NCBI RefSeq assembly: GCF_030064065.1
Contig: NZ_CP125946.1
Location: forward strand, 124,001-188,000
Direction of reading: 5' to 3'
DNA length: 64,000 bases
Source: Rothia sp. SD9660Na
GTDB taxonomy: Bacteria; Actinomycetota; Actinomycetes; Actinomycetales; Micrococcaceae
Shown here piece by piece: positions 34,700-43,650 of the stretch. How positions within the stretch are numbered: position 1 is the first letter of the stretch; every line of letters begins with the position of its first letter. The position numbers and the translations under genes are program-made. The notes below the pieces were generated by a model. That model was not told where the DNA came from, ran no database searches, and saw nothing but the letters and a program-made list of their open reading frames with translations.

Positions 34700-36997
34700 A
34701 TGAGCACGGTAAGCAAGCATGAAGACGTCCCTGTTGTCAGCCGCGTGAGCGAAGAAGCTACGGCCTTTGACAATCCCAAGATTGGCCACCGCACTAAGGT
34801 AGCGGCGGGTCCCGGTGGTGTACTGCACGCCATGGCACACGCTATCCCCGCCCGCGGCCTGCTGCCCCTGATTAACATGAACCAGCACGGCGGCGTTGAT
34901 TGCCCCGGCTGCGCCTGGCCCGAACCCCACCAGAAGGATAAGAACGTGGTGGAGTTCTGCGAAAACGGCGCCAAGGCCATCGCTGAGGAGACCACCCCCG
35001 AACGCGCGGGAGTTGACTTCTGGGCGCAGTACTCGGTCACCGAGCTGCGTGATAAAACTGATTTCTGGCTGGGCAAGCAGGGCCGCATCACCCAGCCCCT
35101 GCTCTACGACCGCTCTAGCGGGGATGACCACTACCGCCCCGTCACCTGGGAGCGAGCCTTCGAGCTGATTGCCCACCAGCTCAAGAAAACCGACCCCACC
35201 AAGGCTGTTTTCTACACCTCGGGTCGGGCCTCCAACGAGGCCGCCTACGCCTTCCAGCTGCTGGCCCGCCGTCTGGGCTCCAACAACCTGCCCGACTGTG
35301 GCAACCTCTGCCACGAGTCCACCGGCGTCGCCCTCAAAGAGGTCGCTGGCCTGGGCAAGGGCTCAATCACCATGAGCGACCTCGAAACCACCGACCTGCT
35401 CATCTCTGTAGGTCAGAACCCCGGCACCAACCACCCGCGCTCGCTGACCAGCTTCAAGAAGATGAAGGAAAACGGCGGCAAGATGGTGGTGCTCAACCCC
35501 ATGCCCGAAACCGGTCTGATGGCCTTCCGTGAACCCCAGTCGCCGGTGGGCATGATTGTGCCCGAGAAGCTGGCGGACGAGTACCTGCAGGTGCGTCTGG
35601 ACGGCGACCGCGCCTTCTTCCAGCAGCTCAACAAAGAGCTGATTCGGCGCGACGCCATTGACCACGTTTTCATTGAGAAATTTACGGACGGCTTCGAGCA
35701 GCTACGCGAGCACCTTTTGGGTCTGAACGACGCTGAGCTGGAACGCGGCTCTGGTATCTCGGCTGCCCAGGTGGCGCGCGTTGCCGATCTGGTAGAGGCC
35801 TCTGAAAACGCGATTGTTTCGTGGACCCTGGGTGTCACCCAGCACCGTGAATCGGTGGGTACCCTGCGGGAGATGATGAACTTCCTCTTCCTCACCGGCA
35901 ATATGGGTAAGCCCGGGGCTGGTTCAGCCCCCTTCCGCGGCCACTCGAACGTGCAGGGCAACCGCACCGTGGGTATCTGGGAGAAGATGCCCGAGCCCTT
36001 CCTAGCGGCTCTTGAAGACTACTTCGGCTTCCCCGTCCCCCGCGAGCACGGCCTGGACACCGTGGACGCCCTGCGCCAGATGCGCGACGGGAAGAACCAG
36101 TTCTTCATGTCTTTGGGCGGTAACCTGGTGCGCGTTGCCTCCGATACCACCGCCTGCGAAAAGGCCATGAGCAGCCAGGAGATGACCGTCCATCTTTCGA
36201 CCAAACCCAACGGTTCGCACGCTTTCCCCGGCGAGAAGGCCCTGATTCTGCCCGTCCTGGCTCGTACCGACCGCGATGTGCAGGCGTCCGGCCCGCAGAA
36301 GATTACCGTGGAGAACTCCTTCGGTATCGTCTCTGCTTCTATCGGCAAGCGCACCGCTAACGACGACCTCGATCTCAAGTCCGAGGTAGAGATTATCTGC
36401 TCGGTGGGCCGCGAAACCTTTGGTGATGACTTCTGGCAGCCCATGATCGACGACTACGGCGTGATTCGTGAGGCTATTGAGGGCACTATTCCCGGGTTTG
36501 AGCGCTACAACGAGCGTATCGAGAAGCCCGGTGGTTTCTACCTGCCGAACGGCCCGCGTGAGCGCGTCTTCAACACCGAAACCGGCAAGGCCCGGCTGAC
36601 GGTCAACGAGACCAACGTGCTGGAGGTCCCCGAGGGGCACCTGCTGCTGTCGACGGTGCGTTCGCATGACCAGTTCAATTCCACGATTTACGGGCTGGAC
36701 GACCGCTACCGTGGCGTGCGCGGTGGACGCCGCGTGGTCTTTATGCACCGGGATGACATCGTCGCCCTGGGTCTTGAGGACGGCTCCCTGGTGGATATTG
36801 TGTCGGTCTGGGAGGACGGCGAGCGTCGTGCCCCTAATTTCCGCGTGGTGGAGTACGACCACGCCCGCGGCTGCTGCACTGTCTACCTGCCCGAGGGTAA
36901 CGTGTTGGTTCCGTTGGATTCGGCGGCGAAGCGCTCGAACACTCCGGTGTATAAGTCGGTGCTGGTGCGCCTGGAATCACTGGGGCGTAAGGCTTAA
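34700..36997 (+). CDS. fdhF: Molybdopterin oxidoreductase, FdhF/YdeP-type formate dehydrogenase
   Basis: A 765-residue molybdenum-bis-MGD oxidoreductase of the YdeP/FdhF branch. Visible blocks are QHGGVDCPGCAWPEPH, YTSGRASNEAAYAFQLLARR, LPDCGNLCHESTGVALKE and, at the C-terminal MGD-binding domain, STVRSHDQFNSTIYGLDDRY. In corynebacteria the same trio (fdhD, small protein, fdhF) gives a formate dehydrogenase of cytoplasmic location. The gene probably acts with fdhD upstream. TAAACT lies 7 bases before the ATG with no Shine-Dalgarno, so it may be separately transcribed as a leaderless mRNA. Confidence 0.9.
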   Translation: MSTVSKHEDVPVVSRVSEEATAFDNPKIGHRTKVAAGPGGVLHAMAHAIPARGLLPLINMNQHGGVDCPGCAWPEPHQKDKNVVEFCENGAKAIAEETTPERAGVDFWAQYSVTELRDKTDFWLGKQGRITQPLLYDRSSGDDHYRPVTWERAFELIAHQLKKTDPTKAVFYTSGRASNEAAYAFQLLARRLGSNNLPDCGNLCHESTGVALKEVAGLGKGSITMSDLETTDLLISVGQNPGTNHPRSLTSFKKMKENGGKMVVLNPMPETGLMAFREPQSPVGMIVPEKLADEYLQVRLDGDRAFFQQLNKELIRRDAIDHVFIEKFTDGFEQLREHLLGLNDAELERGSGISAAQVARVADLVEASENAIVSWTLGVTQHRESVGTLREMMNFLFLTGNMGKPGAGSAPFRGHSNVQGNRTVGIWEKMPEPFLAALEDYFGFPVPREHGLDTVDALRQMRDGKNQFFMSLGGNLVRVASDTTACEKAMSSQEMTVHLSTKPNGSHAFPGEKALILPVLARTDRDVQASGPQKITVENSFGIVSASIGKRTANDDLDLKSEVEIICSVGRETFGDDFWQPMIDDYGVIREAIEGTIPGFERYNERIEKPGGFYLPNGPRERVFNTETGKARLTVNETNVLEVPEGHLLLSTVRSHDQFNSTIYGLDDRYRGVRGGRRVVFMHRDDIVALGLEDGSLVDIVSVWEDGERRAPNFRVVEYDHARGCCTVYLPEGNVLVPLDSAAKRSNTPVYKSVLVRLESLGRKA

Positions 36998-37039
36998 CCG
37001 GCGGTAGCGGGCGGACGGCCGGGCCCCAGCCCGCCCAAG

Positions 37040-37096
37040 GTAATCGAAAGCTTCATCAGCGCGTTCTAAGAACATGCTGATGAAGCTTTTGATTAC
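37040..37096. terminator. Bidirectional terminator between fdhF and the response regulator
   Basis: GTAATCGAAAGCTTCATCAG pairs with CTGATGAAGCTTTTGATTAC with one mismatch. It separates two converging genes. Confidence 0.8.
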
Positions 37097-37105
37097 ATCA
37101 GAGAT

Positions 37106-37756
37106 TTAATCCAGCACCGGGAAGTTGTGGTGCCCAGCGTGCACCAGGAGCTGGGTGCGGGTGGTAACGCCCATCTTTTTGTAGACCTGTGAGAGCGTGT
37201 TTTTGACGTTTGAGAGTGAGTAGTTCAGTTCCTGTGCGATTTCCTGATTAGTGTGCCCCAGGCAGACGAGTTTGGTAATGGCCTGTTCTGTGGCGTTGAG
37301 TTCGCTCCAGGGGTCGCCCTGGGGTGGTTGGGTGAGGTTCATGGAGATGACCAGGCTGGCGAGGGCTCGCCGGTCGATGATGGCCCGCCCCTCAACTGCG
37401 GCTGTGACCGCTTGTTTGATTTCTTTGGCGCGGGAGTTTTTCAGGAGGTAGCCGTGTACGCCTGCGGCGAGGGCTTGGCTGACGTAGCTGTAGCTATCGA
37501 AGGTGGTGACGGCAATGATTTTAGCGTCTGGGTGGGTTGCCAGGATGCGCTGGGTGGCTTCTATGCCGTCCATGACGGGCATGTTGAGGTCCATAAGGAA
37601 GACCTCGGGGCGTAGGGTGTTGGCGATAGTGATGGCCTCTTGCCCGTTGCGTCCTGTAGCGATGAGGTTGAGGTCGGGGTCGTTTTTGATGTAGAGGCCC
37701 AGGAGTTCGTTGAAGTCGGGGTCGTCTTCGATGAGGGCTACGGTGGGTTGGTGCAT
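37106..37756 (-). CDS. NarL/LuxR-type response regulator
   Basis: A 216-residue response regulator. The receiver domain has the acidic pair EDD near residue 10, phospho-acceptor Asp56 in LMDLNMPVMDG and the Lys in GYLLKNS. The LuxR-type helix-turn-helix (about residues 150-205, GHTNQEIAQELNYSLSNVKN) binds DNA. It starts 12 bases after the histidine kinase stop, and is the third gene of the peptide-kinase-regulator unit. Likely target: the palindrome at 39173-39188 (inference). Confidence 0.92.
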   Translation of the reverse strand: MHQPTVALIEDDPDFNELLGLYIKNDPDLNLIATGRNGQEAITIANTLRPEVFLMDLNMPVMDGIEATQRILATHPDAKIIAVTTFDSYSYVSQALAAGVHGYLLKNSRAKEIKQAVTAAVEGRAIIDRRALASLVISMNLTQPPQGDPWSELNATEQAITKLVCLGHTNQEIAQELNYSLSNVKNTLSQVYKKMGVTTRTQLLVHAGHHNFPVLD

Positions 37757-37768
37757 GGTGGGTGCTTT

Positions 37769-38923
37769 CTAGGCGGTGGCGAGGGGCAGGTGGATGGTGA
37801 GGTTCCAGGTTGTGTCTGTTATTCCGTAGTGCATGGTTCCGCCGAGGGCGCGGATGCGCTCACCTATGCCGACGAGCCCGTAGCCGGTGCCCCGGGTGTG
37901 TTTTTTGGGGTTGCTGGGGGCGGTGGGGTTGGAGGTGGTAACGGTGACGCCGGTGAGGTTGGGTTTGGCGGTGACGGTGATGGTGCACCCTGGTTGGGCG
38001 TATTTTTTGGCGTTGTGGCAGATTTCTTGGATGAGTTTGTGGAAGGTGGGGCGCACTCCGTCGGGTAGGTCGGCTTCGGTGATGGTGATGTTTTCGTGCA
38101 GGGTGAAGCCGTGGGCGGTGAGGTCTTTGCGGGCTTGGGCTAGGGTTTGGCTGAGGTCGATGGTGGGGGCGGACGTCTGGGGTAGGGCTGTGGGGTCGGT
38201 GTCGCCTCGGGTGGTACGGATGAGCAGGCGCATGTCTGTGAGGGCTTTGTGGGTGTGTTCTTCGATGGTGTGCAGAGCGGCATCTTTGCCGCTGGGGGTG
38301 ATTGCATCGAGCCCTTGGCCGGTGGTGAGGCCGATGACGCTGATGTGCCGAGCTACGGTGTCGTGGAGTTCGCGGGCTAGGGCGCGGTTGGATTCAGCTA
38401 CCTGTTCTTTGTAGTCGGTGTATTCCTGAGCCAGGGTCCTTCTCTGCTCCCAGGAGATTCGTAGTGCTAGAGGGGTGCCTATGAAGAGGAAAAGGCTGAT
38501 GCTGAGTGTTAGCAGGTTAAAGGGCCGCAGCAGGGTGTAAGCTGTGATGATTTCTCCAGCTATGTGTGAGATGGCGAGGAGAAAAATACCTGGTAGGGGG
38601 CCGGTAAGAACGAACAAAAAGGTGCAGGCAAGAATGAAGAAGGCCAGCAGAGCGGACTCCTGGTCGTAGTAGGCCGAGCTGAGAAGCATGAGCGCGCACA
38701 GGGCATATACAGAGTACCGGTAGGCGGTGTAGTAGAGCGCCGCCCAGAGGGTGATGAGCGCGAAGAAGACGATATGCAGGGATAGGTAGCTGTCGGGATG
38801 GCTGACGGCTTGGAAGAAGCCTGTAGCGCCGATTGCTAGAGAAAGGATGAGTGTGGTGAGCCGGACTGCGCGGGAAGGACGTGCGGTCGGCAGGGACCGT
38901 AGGGTGTGTAGTAGCTGGGTCAC
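37769..38923 (-). CDS. Six-TM histidine kinase (HisKA_3 family)
   Basis: A 384-residue sensor kinase. Six hydrophobic segments occupy about residues 21-155 and could detect a ligand in or outside the membrane. The phospho-acceptor His187 lies in ARELHDTVARHIS. The ATP domain has the N-box IQEICHNAKKYA and the G-box GYGLVGIGERIRALGG. GTG at 38923 was chosen because it overlaps the TGA of the upstream peptide gene as GTGA; an in-frame ATG at 39124 would run through that gene's coding and signal region. Partner of the LuxR-type regulator downstream. Confidence 0.88.
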   Translation of the reverse strand: MTQLLHTLRSLPTARPSRAVRLTTLILSLAIGATGFFQAVSHPDSYLSLHIVFFALITLWAALYYTAYRYSVYALCALMLLSSAYYDQESALLAFFILACTFLFVLTGPLPGIFLLAISHIAGEIITAYTLLRPFNLLTLSISLFLFIGTPLALRISWEQRRTLAQEYTDYKEQVAESNRALARELHDTVARHISVIGLTTGQGLDAITPSGKDAALHTIEEHTHKALTDMRLLIRTTRGDTDPTALPQTSAPTIDLSQTLAQARKDLTAHGFTLHENITITEADLPDGVRPTFHKLIQEICHNAKKYAQPGCTITVTAKPNLTGVTVTTSNPTAPSNPKKHTRGTGYGLVGIGERIRALGGTMHYGITDTTWNLTIHLPLATA

Positions 38924-39087
38924 TGGTGTGCTTGCTTGCAGAAGGGTGGTATGTGCTGGAGGATTTTGCAGAACCGCATAGGAGTAGGGGTTGTCTCCTG
39001 AGCATATATTTCTGTTTGGGCGTAGCTCGGGGCCGCTGATGTGAAGAGAAAACTGGCGGCAAGGAGGGCTGCGGCAAGGACTTTCAT
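38920..39087 (-). CDS. Small secreted Cys-pair peptide upstream of a two-component system
   Basis: A 55-residue precursor. A clean Sec signal peptide (MKVLAAALLAASFLFTS) ends at SYA (about residue 22), leaving a mature peptide of roughly 33 residues. Two Cys, 9 residues apart, lie in FCKILQHIPPFC close to the C-terminus and could form a disulfide loop. The ATG at 39087 is preceded by AAGGGAG, and the stop overlaps the kinase GTG (GTGA). The arrangement suggests a peptide signal or an accessory sensor for the kinase. No known peptide family is recognised. Confidence 0.7.
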   Translation of the reverse strand: MKVLAAALLAASFLFTSAAPSYAQTEIYAQETTPTPMRFCKILQHIPPFCKQAHQ

Positions 39088-39160
39088 TGGATTCTCCCTT
39101 CCTGTAGACGGGGTGCTTCTCCATCTTTCATAATCCGTAGGCACGTGGCGCGTCAAGATT

Positions 39161-39188
39161 TTAAGTACAAGTCAGTACTTAAGTACTG
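39161..39188. promoter_or_regulatory. Palindromic operator between the peptide operon and a lipoprotein gene
   Basis: CAGTACTTAAGTACTG (39173-39188) is a perfect 16-bp palindrome. A further half-site TTAAGTAC lies at 39161-39168. It is centred between the divergent starts at 39087 and 39269, so a regulator bound here could control both. The neighbouring response regulator is the obvious candidate. Confidence 0.6.
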
Positions 39189-39268
39189 AAGGTGCTTCTA
39201 CCTCTTGAAAACTTCAGATGTGTCTGGTGGAATGATTACAATTCTTGGCATTCAAAGGAGATTGCACC

Positions 39269-39721
39269 ATGCAACGTCGAGCCCTTCCTCTTGCCCTACT
39301 CATTCCGCTGCTGGCGGCCTGCTCCAGCGGCGCGTCCACTACAGCTGAGGCACCAAGCTCCACCCCGAGCGTCCGCACCGCCACTGTGCCGCCACCTGCC
39401 ACTACAGCAACCGCCAGCCCCGAAGAACTAGCAACCCAGGGCCCCACCATCTCTACCGAAGATATTCAGCGGGGCATCGACACCGGCAATGTCTACGTGC
39501 TCTACTCCGGCGTCATGTGCTTCGGAGGCACTCTAGCCGACCCCGCCGAGTTCGCTGCGCAAGAACTAGCCAGCGACTACATGAGCGAGGAAGAATACCA
39601 GCAGCACTACAGCCAGATCCCGGCAGAAGTGCTTGCCCAGAGCGAGAAAAACAAAACCAGTATCTTCACCGCTCCCCAAGAATGCCTAGACGCTGGCTGG
39701 TCCCAGGCCGGAGCCATCTAA
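39269..39721 (+). CDS. Secreted lipoprotein, unknown function
   Basis: A 150-residue lipoprotein with lipobox LLAACS (Cys about residue 18), followed by a Thr/Ser/Pro-rich spacer and a small globular domain. Two Cys (VMCFGG and QECLDAGW) may form a disulfide. No family is recognised. ATG at 39269 follows AAAGGAG; the longer frame from 39245 lacks a ribosome-binding site. It diverges from the peptide-kinase operon with a shared palindrome between, so co-regulation is plausible. Confidence 0.72.
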   Translation: MQRRALPLALLIPLLAACSSGASTTAEAPSSTPSVRTATVPPPATTATASPEELATQGPTISTEDIQRGIDTGNVYVLYSGVMCFGGTLADPAEFAAQELASDYMSEEEYQQHYSQIPAEVLAQSEKNKTSIFTAPQECLDAGWSQAGAI

Positions 39722-39901
39722 AACACCCTGCACCCCTGCCCGCATCTGTTACCTCTGTTACGACCAGCCCCTACCCCCGGTAATTCCAGGACTTACTCTG
39801 TAACCGGGGCGACGGCGTCCGCCCCAAACTCGGTAGACTAGAGCAGAACCAAAGTCCCAACCCGCCGTGCCCACCTACGCCCGGCGCCGAAAGGAAAACC
39901 C

Positions 39902-41308
39902 GTGTCAACCGAAGCCCCCCGCGCCCTGCGCGTCGCCGTCATCGGTGCAGGCCCCGCAGGTATCTACGCCGCAGACATCCTCACCAAAAGCGAAGAAGTC
40001 CGCACCGGAGCCGTGCCCGTAGCCATCGACATCTTCGACCGCTACCCCGCCCCCTTCGGCCTGATCCGCTACGGCGTAGCCCCCGACCACCCCCGCATCA
40101 AGGGCATCATCAACGCCCTGCACAAGGTGCTCGACCGCGGCGACATCCGCTTCTTCGGCAACGTCAACTACGGCACCGACGTCACCCTGGCCGACCTGCG
40201 CAAGCACTACGACGCCATCATCTTCGCAACCGGCGCCATCAAGGACGCCGACCTCGACATCCCCGGCGTTGAGCTCACCGGCTCCTACGGCGCGTCCGAC
40301 TTCGTCTCCTGGTACGACGGCCACCCCGACGTGCCCCGCACCTGGCCGCTGGAAGCCAAAGAAATCGCCGTGCTCGGCAACGGCAACGTAGCCCTCGACG
40401 TCGCCCGCGTGCTCTCCAAGCACGCCGACGACCTGCTCGTCACTGAAATCCCCGACAACGTCTACGAAGGTCTCAAGGCCTCACCCGTCACCGACGTGCA
40501 CGTCTTCGGCCGCCGCGGCCCCGCCCAGATTAAGTTCACCCCCCTCGAACTGCGCGAACTAGCCCACTCCCGTGACGTTGACATCGTGCTCTACGAAGAA
40601 GACTTCCAGTTCGACGACGCCTCCCGTGAAGCCATGGAAACCAACGCCCAGACCAAGGTCATGATGAAGACCCTCAACGGCTGGCTCGAAGAGCAGAAGG
40701 AAAACCCCGGCACCGCCTCCCGCCGTCTGCACCTGCACTTCCTGCAGTCACCCGCCGAAATCCTCGGTGAGCACGGCAAGGTCACCGGTATCAAGATGGA
40801 ACGCACCGAGCTCAACGGCAACGGCGGCGTTACCGGTACCGGCGAATTCATCGACTACCCCGTGCAGGCTGTCTACCGTGCCATCGGCTACTTCGGTTCC
40901 GAACTGCCCGAGGTCGGCTACGACAGCGAACGTGGCGTCATCACCAACGTTGAGGGTCGCGTCATCGACGACAGCGATGTGCCCGTCCCCGGCCTCTACG
41001 CTACCGGCTGGATTAAGCGCGGCCCCGTCGGCCTGATTGGTTCCACCAAGTCAGACGCCCTCGAAACCGTCACCCACCTGCTAGAAGACCGCGACAACCT
41101 CTACACCGCCGAGGCCGCCGACCCCGCAGCGATTGAGGCCTTCCTCGACGAGGCGGGCGTCCGCTACACCACCTGGGAAGGCTGGCACCGCCTGGACGAC
41201 CACGAAAAGGCCCTGGGTGCAGAAGCCAAGGACGCCGCCGGCGAGCCCCGCGCCCGCATCAAGGTGGTTGACCGCGACGAGATGACCGCAATTTCACGCG
41301 GCGAATAG
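39902..41308 (+). CDS. fprA: Ferredoxin/flavodoxin-NADP+ reductase, FprA type
   Basis: A 468-residue flavoprotein of the adrenodoxin-reductase-like FprA family. The FAD motif is VIGAGPAGIYAA (residues 13-24). The NADP-binding region has AVLGNGNVALDVARVL, and the conserved RYGVAPDHPRIKGI and TGWIKRGPVGLIGSTKSDA blocks are complete. It passes electrons between NADPH and ferredoxins. GTG at 39902 follows GAAAGGA. The upstream stretch 39722-39901 contains a GCGTCCGC octamer but no gene. Confidence 0.92.
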   Translation: MSTEAPRALRVAVIGAGPAGIYAADILTKSEEVRTGAVPVAIDIFDRYPAPFGLIRYGVAPDHPRIKGIINALHKVLDRGDIRFFGNVNYGTDVTLADLRKHYDAIIFATGAIKDADLDIPGVELTGSYGASDFVSWYDGHPDVPRTWPLEAKEIAVLGNGNVALDVARVLSKHADDLLVTEIPDNVYEGLKASPVTDVHVFGRRGPAQIKFTPLELRELAHSRDVDIVLYEEDFQFDDASREAMETNAQTKVMMKTLNGWLEEQKENPGTASRRLHLHFLQSPAEILGEHGKVTGIKMERTELNGNGGVTGTGEFIDYPVQAVYRAIGYFGSELPEVGYDSERGVITNVEGRVIDDSDVPVPGLYATGWIKRGPVGLIGSTKSDALETVTHLLEDRDNLYTAEAADPAAIEAFLDEAGVRYTTWEGWHRLDDHEKALGAEAKDAAGEPRARIKVVDRDEMTAISRGE

Positions 41309-41341
41309 TATCTCACTGCGCCGGCCCTGTCTCCAGCAGAA

Positions 41342-41404
41342 GGGGACCGCAAAACTTAAAAGGGACCGCATAATATGCAGTCCCTTTTAGGTTTTAAGGT
41401 CCCC
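41342..41404. repeat. Nested terminator-like palindrome, copy A
   Basis: The outer pair GGGGACC/GGTCCCC encloses AAAACTTAAAAGGGAC...GTCCCTTTTAGGTTTT. Two nested hairpins share the sequence GGGACCGCA. Near-identical elements lie at 52965-53030 and 55306-55368. It separates converging fprA and the lactone oxidase gene, so it probably works as a two-way terminator. Confidence 0.8.
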
Positions 41405-41456
41405 TTGGGTAAAGCGGGCCTACAGAAGCGCGGACCAGGGCGGACGTCCGCTACCC

Positions 41457-42794
41457 CTACCGCATGAGCACCCAGTCCAGGTAGGGGTTGAGGAAGAGAC
41501 CCTCGGGGTCTAGCTCTTCGCGCAGCTCCACGAAGTCGTTGAAACGGGGGTAAAGCTGGGCGAGGGCGTCCGCGTCCTGGGTGTGGTACTGGCCCCAGTG
41601 GGGGCGTCCGCCGTGCTCCTTGAAAACCCCCTCAAGCACACCGAACAGTTCGGCGTGGGGCTGGCGCCAGTAGGCGCGTGCTGAGACATAGAAGGTCTCG
41701 CGCCCGTAGGCCTGGGAAAGCCAGATGTCGTCGGCGGCAGCGGTGCGCACGACCAAGGGGTAGGCCATCTGGCTGCGGTAGGATGCCAGGTGGGCGCGCA
41801 CATCGCGCATGACGTCGGCAAACTGCGACATATCGAATGCGTATTCCATATTGTTCTGCCGCACGGTGCGGTGAATGGTGAAGACGCGGGCCGAGTAGTC
41901 GGCGTAACGCCGGTTGCCCTTGCCCCAGTTCGACACCTTATTCAGCACCGGCTGTACCGCAGGCACCTTGGACCCAGCGTAGCTAAGAGCCGAGAACACC
42001 CCGTTGTTAAGCAGATGATCACCGCCGTAGCGCCGGGCCTGGCTCAGGGCAGCGCTGGCGGGCATGTAGCCGTCGGTCAGCAGGGCCAGGCGGGTGAGCC
42101 TGCGGGTGCGCACCTCGCCTGAGCCCGGGAACCAGCTGAACTCGTAGTGGTCAGCCCCGCGGGAGCGGTCTTCAAAAGAGTGCACGATGCTCTGGTAGGT
42201 GTGCCCGCGTTCGGCCGCGTGCAGGCGGAACTGGGGCACCACTTTAAAGGTCAGCTCCACGATGATGCCTAGCGCCCCCAACCCGCACAGGGCCGCTGAG
42301 AAAATTTTCGGGTTCTGCTGGGAGGAGCAGACCAGCAGGTCACCGGTCGCGTCCACCAGCTTGAGCTCAGCCACCTGGGTAGCGAAGACACCGTAGGTCA
42401 GACCGGTGCCGTGAAAACCGGTTGAAATAGCCCCGGCCAGGGTCTGCTCATCGAGTCGCCCCAGGTTGGTAAAGGCCAGGTTGTAGTAGCCCAGCAGGCG
42501 GTTAGCTTCACGCACGGTGGTGCCCGCCAGGAAGGTTGCGGTGAGCTCGTCTGGGTTCACCCGCACCAGGCCGGTCAGGTGCTCCAGAGTCAGCAGGGTG
42601 CCTGCCGGCTGCCCAATAGCGGACGCACTGCGCCCCCGCCCCACCACCTTGACTCTGCTACCTGCCGCGGCGGCGTCCTTAACCTGCTTTTGCAGCTCAG
42701 GCACTGAGCGGGGTGTAAGGACGCCGGTGGGCTGGGTGGTGTGTTGGCGGGCCCAGGTGCTCCACGAGGGGCTTGTCTGCGGGGTATCGGCCAT
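41457..42794 (-). CDS. FAD-linked D-arabinono-1,4-lactone oxidase family protein
   Basis: A 445-residue FAD enzyme. The N-terminal PCMH-type FAD domain has VKVVGRGRSASAIGQPAGTL and AISTGFHGTG, and the C-terminal ALO domain ends in ELDPEGLFLNPYLDWVL. The family oxidises sugar lactones such as arabinono- or gulono-lactone, using oxygen or another acceptor. Actinobacterial roles are not well defined; cell-wall sugar oxidation is another possibility for distant members. GAGGTAG precedes the ATG. Confidence 0.85.
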   Translation of the reverse strand: MADTPQTSPSWSTWARQHTTQPTGVLTPRSVPELQKQVKDAAAAGSRVKVVGRGRSASAIGQPAGTLLTLEHLTGLVRVNPDELTATFLAGTTVREANRLLGYYNLAFTNLGRLDEQTLAGAISTGFHGTGLTYGVFATQVAELKLVDATGDLLVCSSQQNPKIFSAALCGLGALGIIVELTFKVVPQFRLHAAERGHTYQSIVHSFEDRSRGADHYEFSWFPGSGEVRTRRLTRLALLTDGYMPASAALSQARRYGGDHLLNNGVFSALSYAGSKVPAVQPVLNKVSNWGKGNRRYADYSARVFTIHRTVRQNNMEYAFDMSQFADVMRDVRAHLASYRSQMAYPLVVRTAAADDIWLSQAYGRETFYVSARAYWRQPHAELFGVLEGVFKEHGGRPHWGQYHTQDADALAQLYPRFNDFVELREELDPEGLFLNPYLDWVLMR

Positions 42795-42871
42795 AATCTA
42801 CCTCGATTCTTGCTCGTACATGCCTATTTTCCCACGAAGAGGTGGGTGCTGGCTGAGAGTCTGGGCGTACG

Positions 42872-42888
42872 GTCACAGCCCGGTAACA
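42872..42888 (+). promoter_or_regulatory. Possible MtrA-type direct repeat
   Basis: GTCACA (42872-42877) and GTAACA (42883-42888) are spaced by 11 bases, resembling the direct repeats bound by MtrA, which controls cell-wall genes in actinobacteria. It lies 99 bases before a secreted LGFP protein gene. This is a weak, by-eye match. Confidence 0.3.
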
Positions 42889-42986
42889 GTTGGCTCACAA
42901 TTCGATAAACCTGCCTGTTTTTGCTTGCCCGGGCTGGGGTGGCTGTGATGGTGTGGAGGTACTGGAGAAAGGAAGGTATAACCACC

Positions 42987-43643
42987 ATGAACAACTCTTC
43001 ACTCCGTACTTTTGCCCGTTACGGCTCCGCCGCTGTGGCCTTGGGGGCGCTCGCGCTCACCGGGCTAGCCCCTGCATCGGCCAGTCCAACGGCGGCCACC
43101 GGCCCTTCCATTGCGGCCAGCTCAAGCAGCGGTACCCTGCCCTGGGTACCTGAGGACTACACCTGGCTGGGCGCTCCCACCGATGACGGCTTTATTGCTC
43201 CCGGTACACCTACATCACCCGGTTTCATGGGCCAGAATTTTACCCACGGGGCTGTGTTCTATAACGAGGTCACTGGCATCCACACCGTGCATGGTGCTAT
43301 CTATGACCTGTGGCGTTTTGGCGCGGTGACGGTGGGCGAGGGCTCTGCCCTGTACAACCTGATTCCCGTGACCGACGAGCAACCGGTAGGCAGTGGTGTG
43401 CGCCAGAGCTTCGCCCAGCCGGGTCTGGCTAGCGGTAACGTCTTCTGGTCTGAGGCTACCGGCGCCCATTTTGTTGAGTCTGGCACCCCGGCAGGGGACT
43501 ATTTCAATGCCCACGGCGCTGTAGATACCTTTGGCTTCCCGGTGTCTGAGGTGCAGCAGGTAGGGGATGCATCGGTGCTGTACACCGAACAGGGCGTGCT
43601 GACGGTGACCGCCTCCGGCGCTGTGTTTAGCCCCCTGGGTTAG
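42987..43643 (+). CDS. Secreted LGFP-repeat protein
   Basis: A 218-residue secreted protein. The signal peptide (SSLRTFARYGSAAVALGALA) ends near residue 33 (ASA). The rest is three or four degenerate LGFP repeats (YTWLGAPTDDGF, HGAVFYNEVTGIHTVHGAI, VFWSEATGAHFVESG, TFGFPVSEVQQVGDAS). LGFP repeats are found in actinobacterial wall-bound proteins and may help attach to the cell wall. ATG at 42987 follows AAAGGAAGG; the frame upstream has no signal. No catalytic domain is present. Confidence 0.82.
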   Translation: MNNSSLRTFARYGSAAVALGALALTGLAPASASPTAATGPSIAASSSSGTLPWVPEDYTWLGAPTDDGFIAPGTPTSPGFMGQNFTHGAVFYNEVTGIHTVHGAIYDLWRFGAVTVGEGSALYNLIPVTDEQPVGSGVRQSFAQPGLASGNVFWSEATGAHFVESGTPAGDYFNAHGAVDTFGFPVSEVQQVGDASVLYTEQGVLTVTASGAVFSPLG

Positions 43644-43650
43644 CGTAAGC

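Noticed and set aside
38924..39124. A longer start for the histidine kinase at 39124
   Set aside because: The extra residues are polar and Cys/Pro-rich, without ribosome-binding site, and lie over the better supported peptide gene, whose stop overlaps a GTG start for the kinase.
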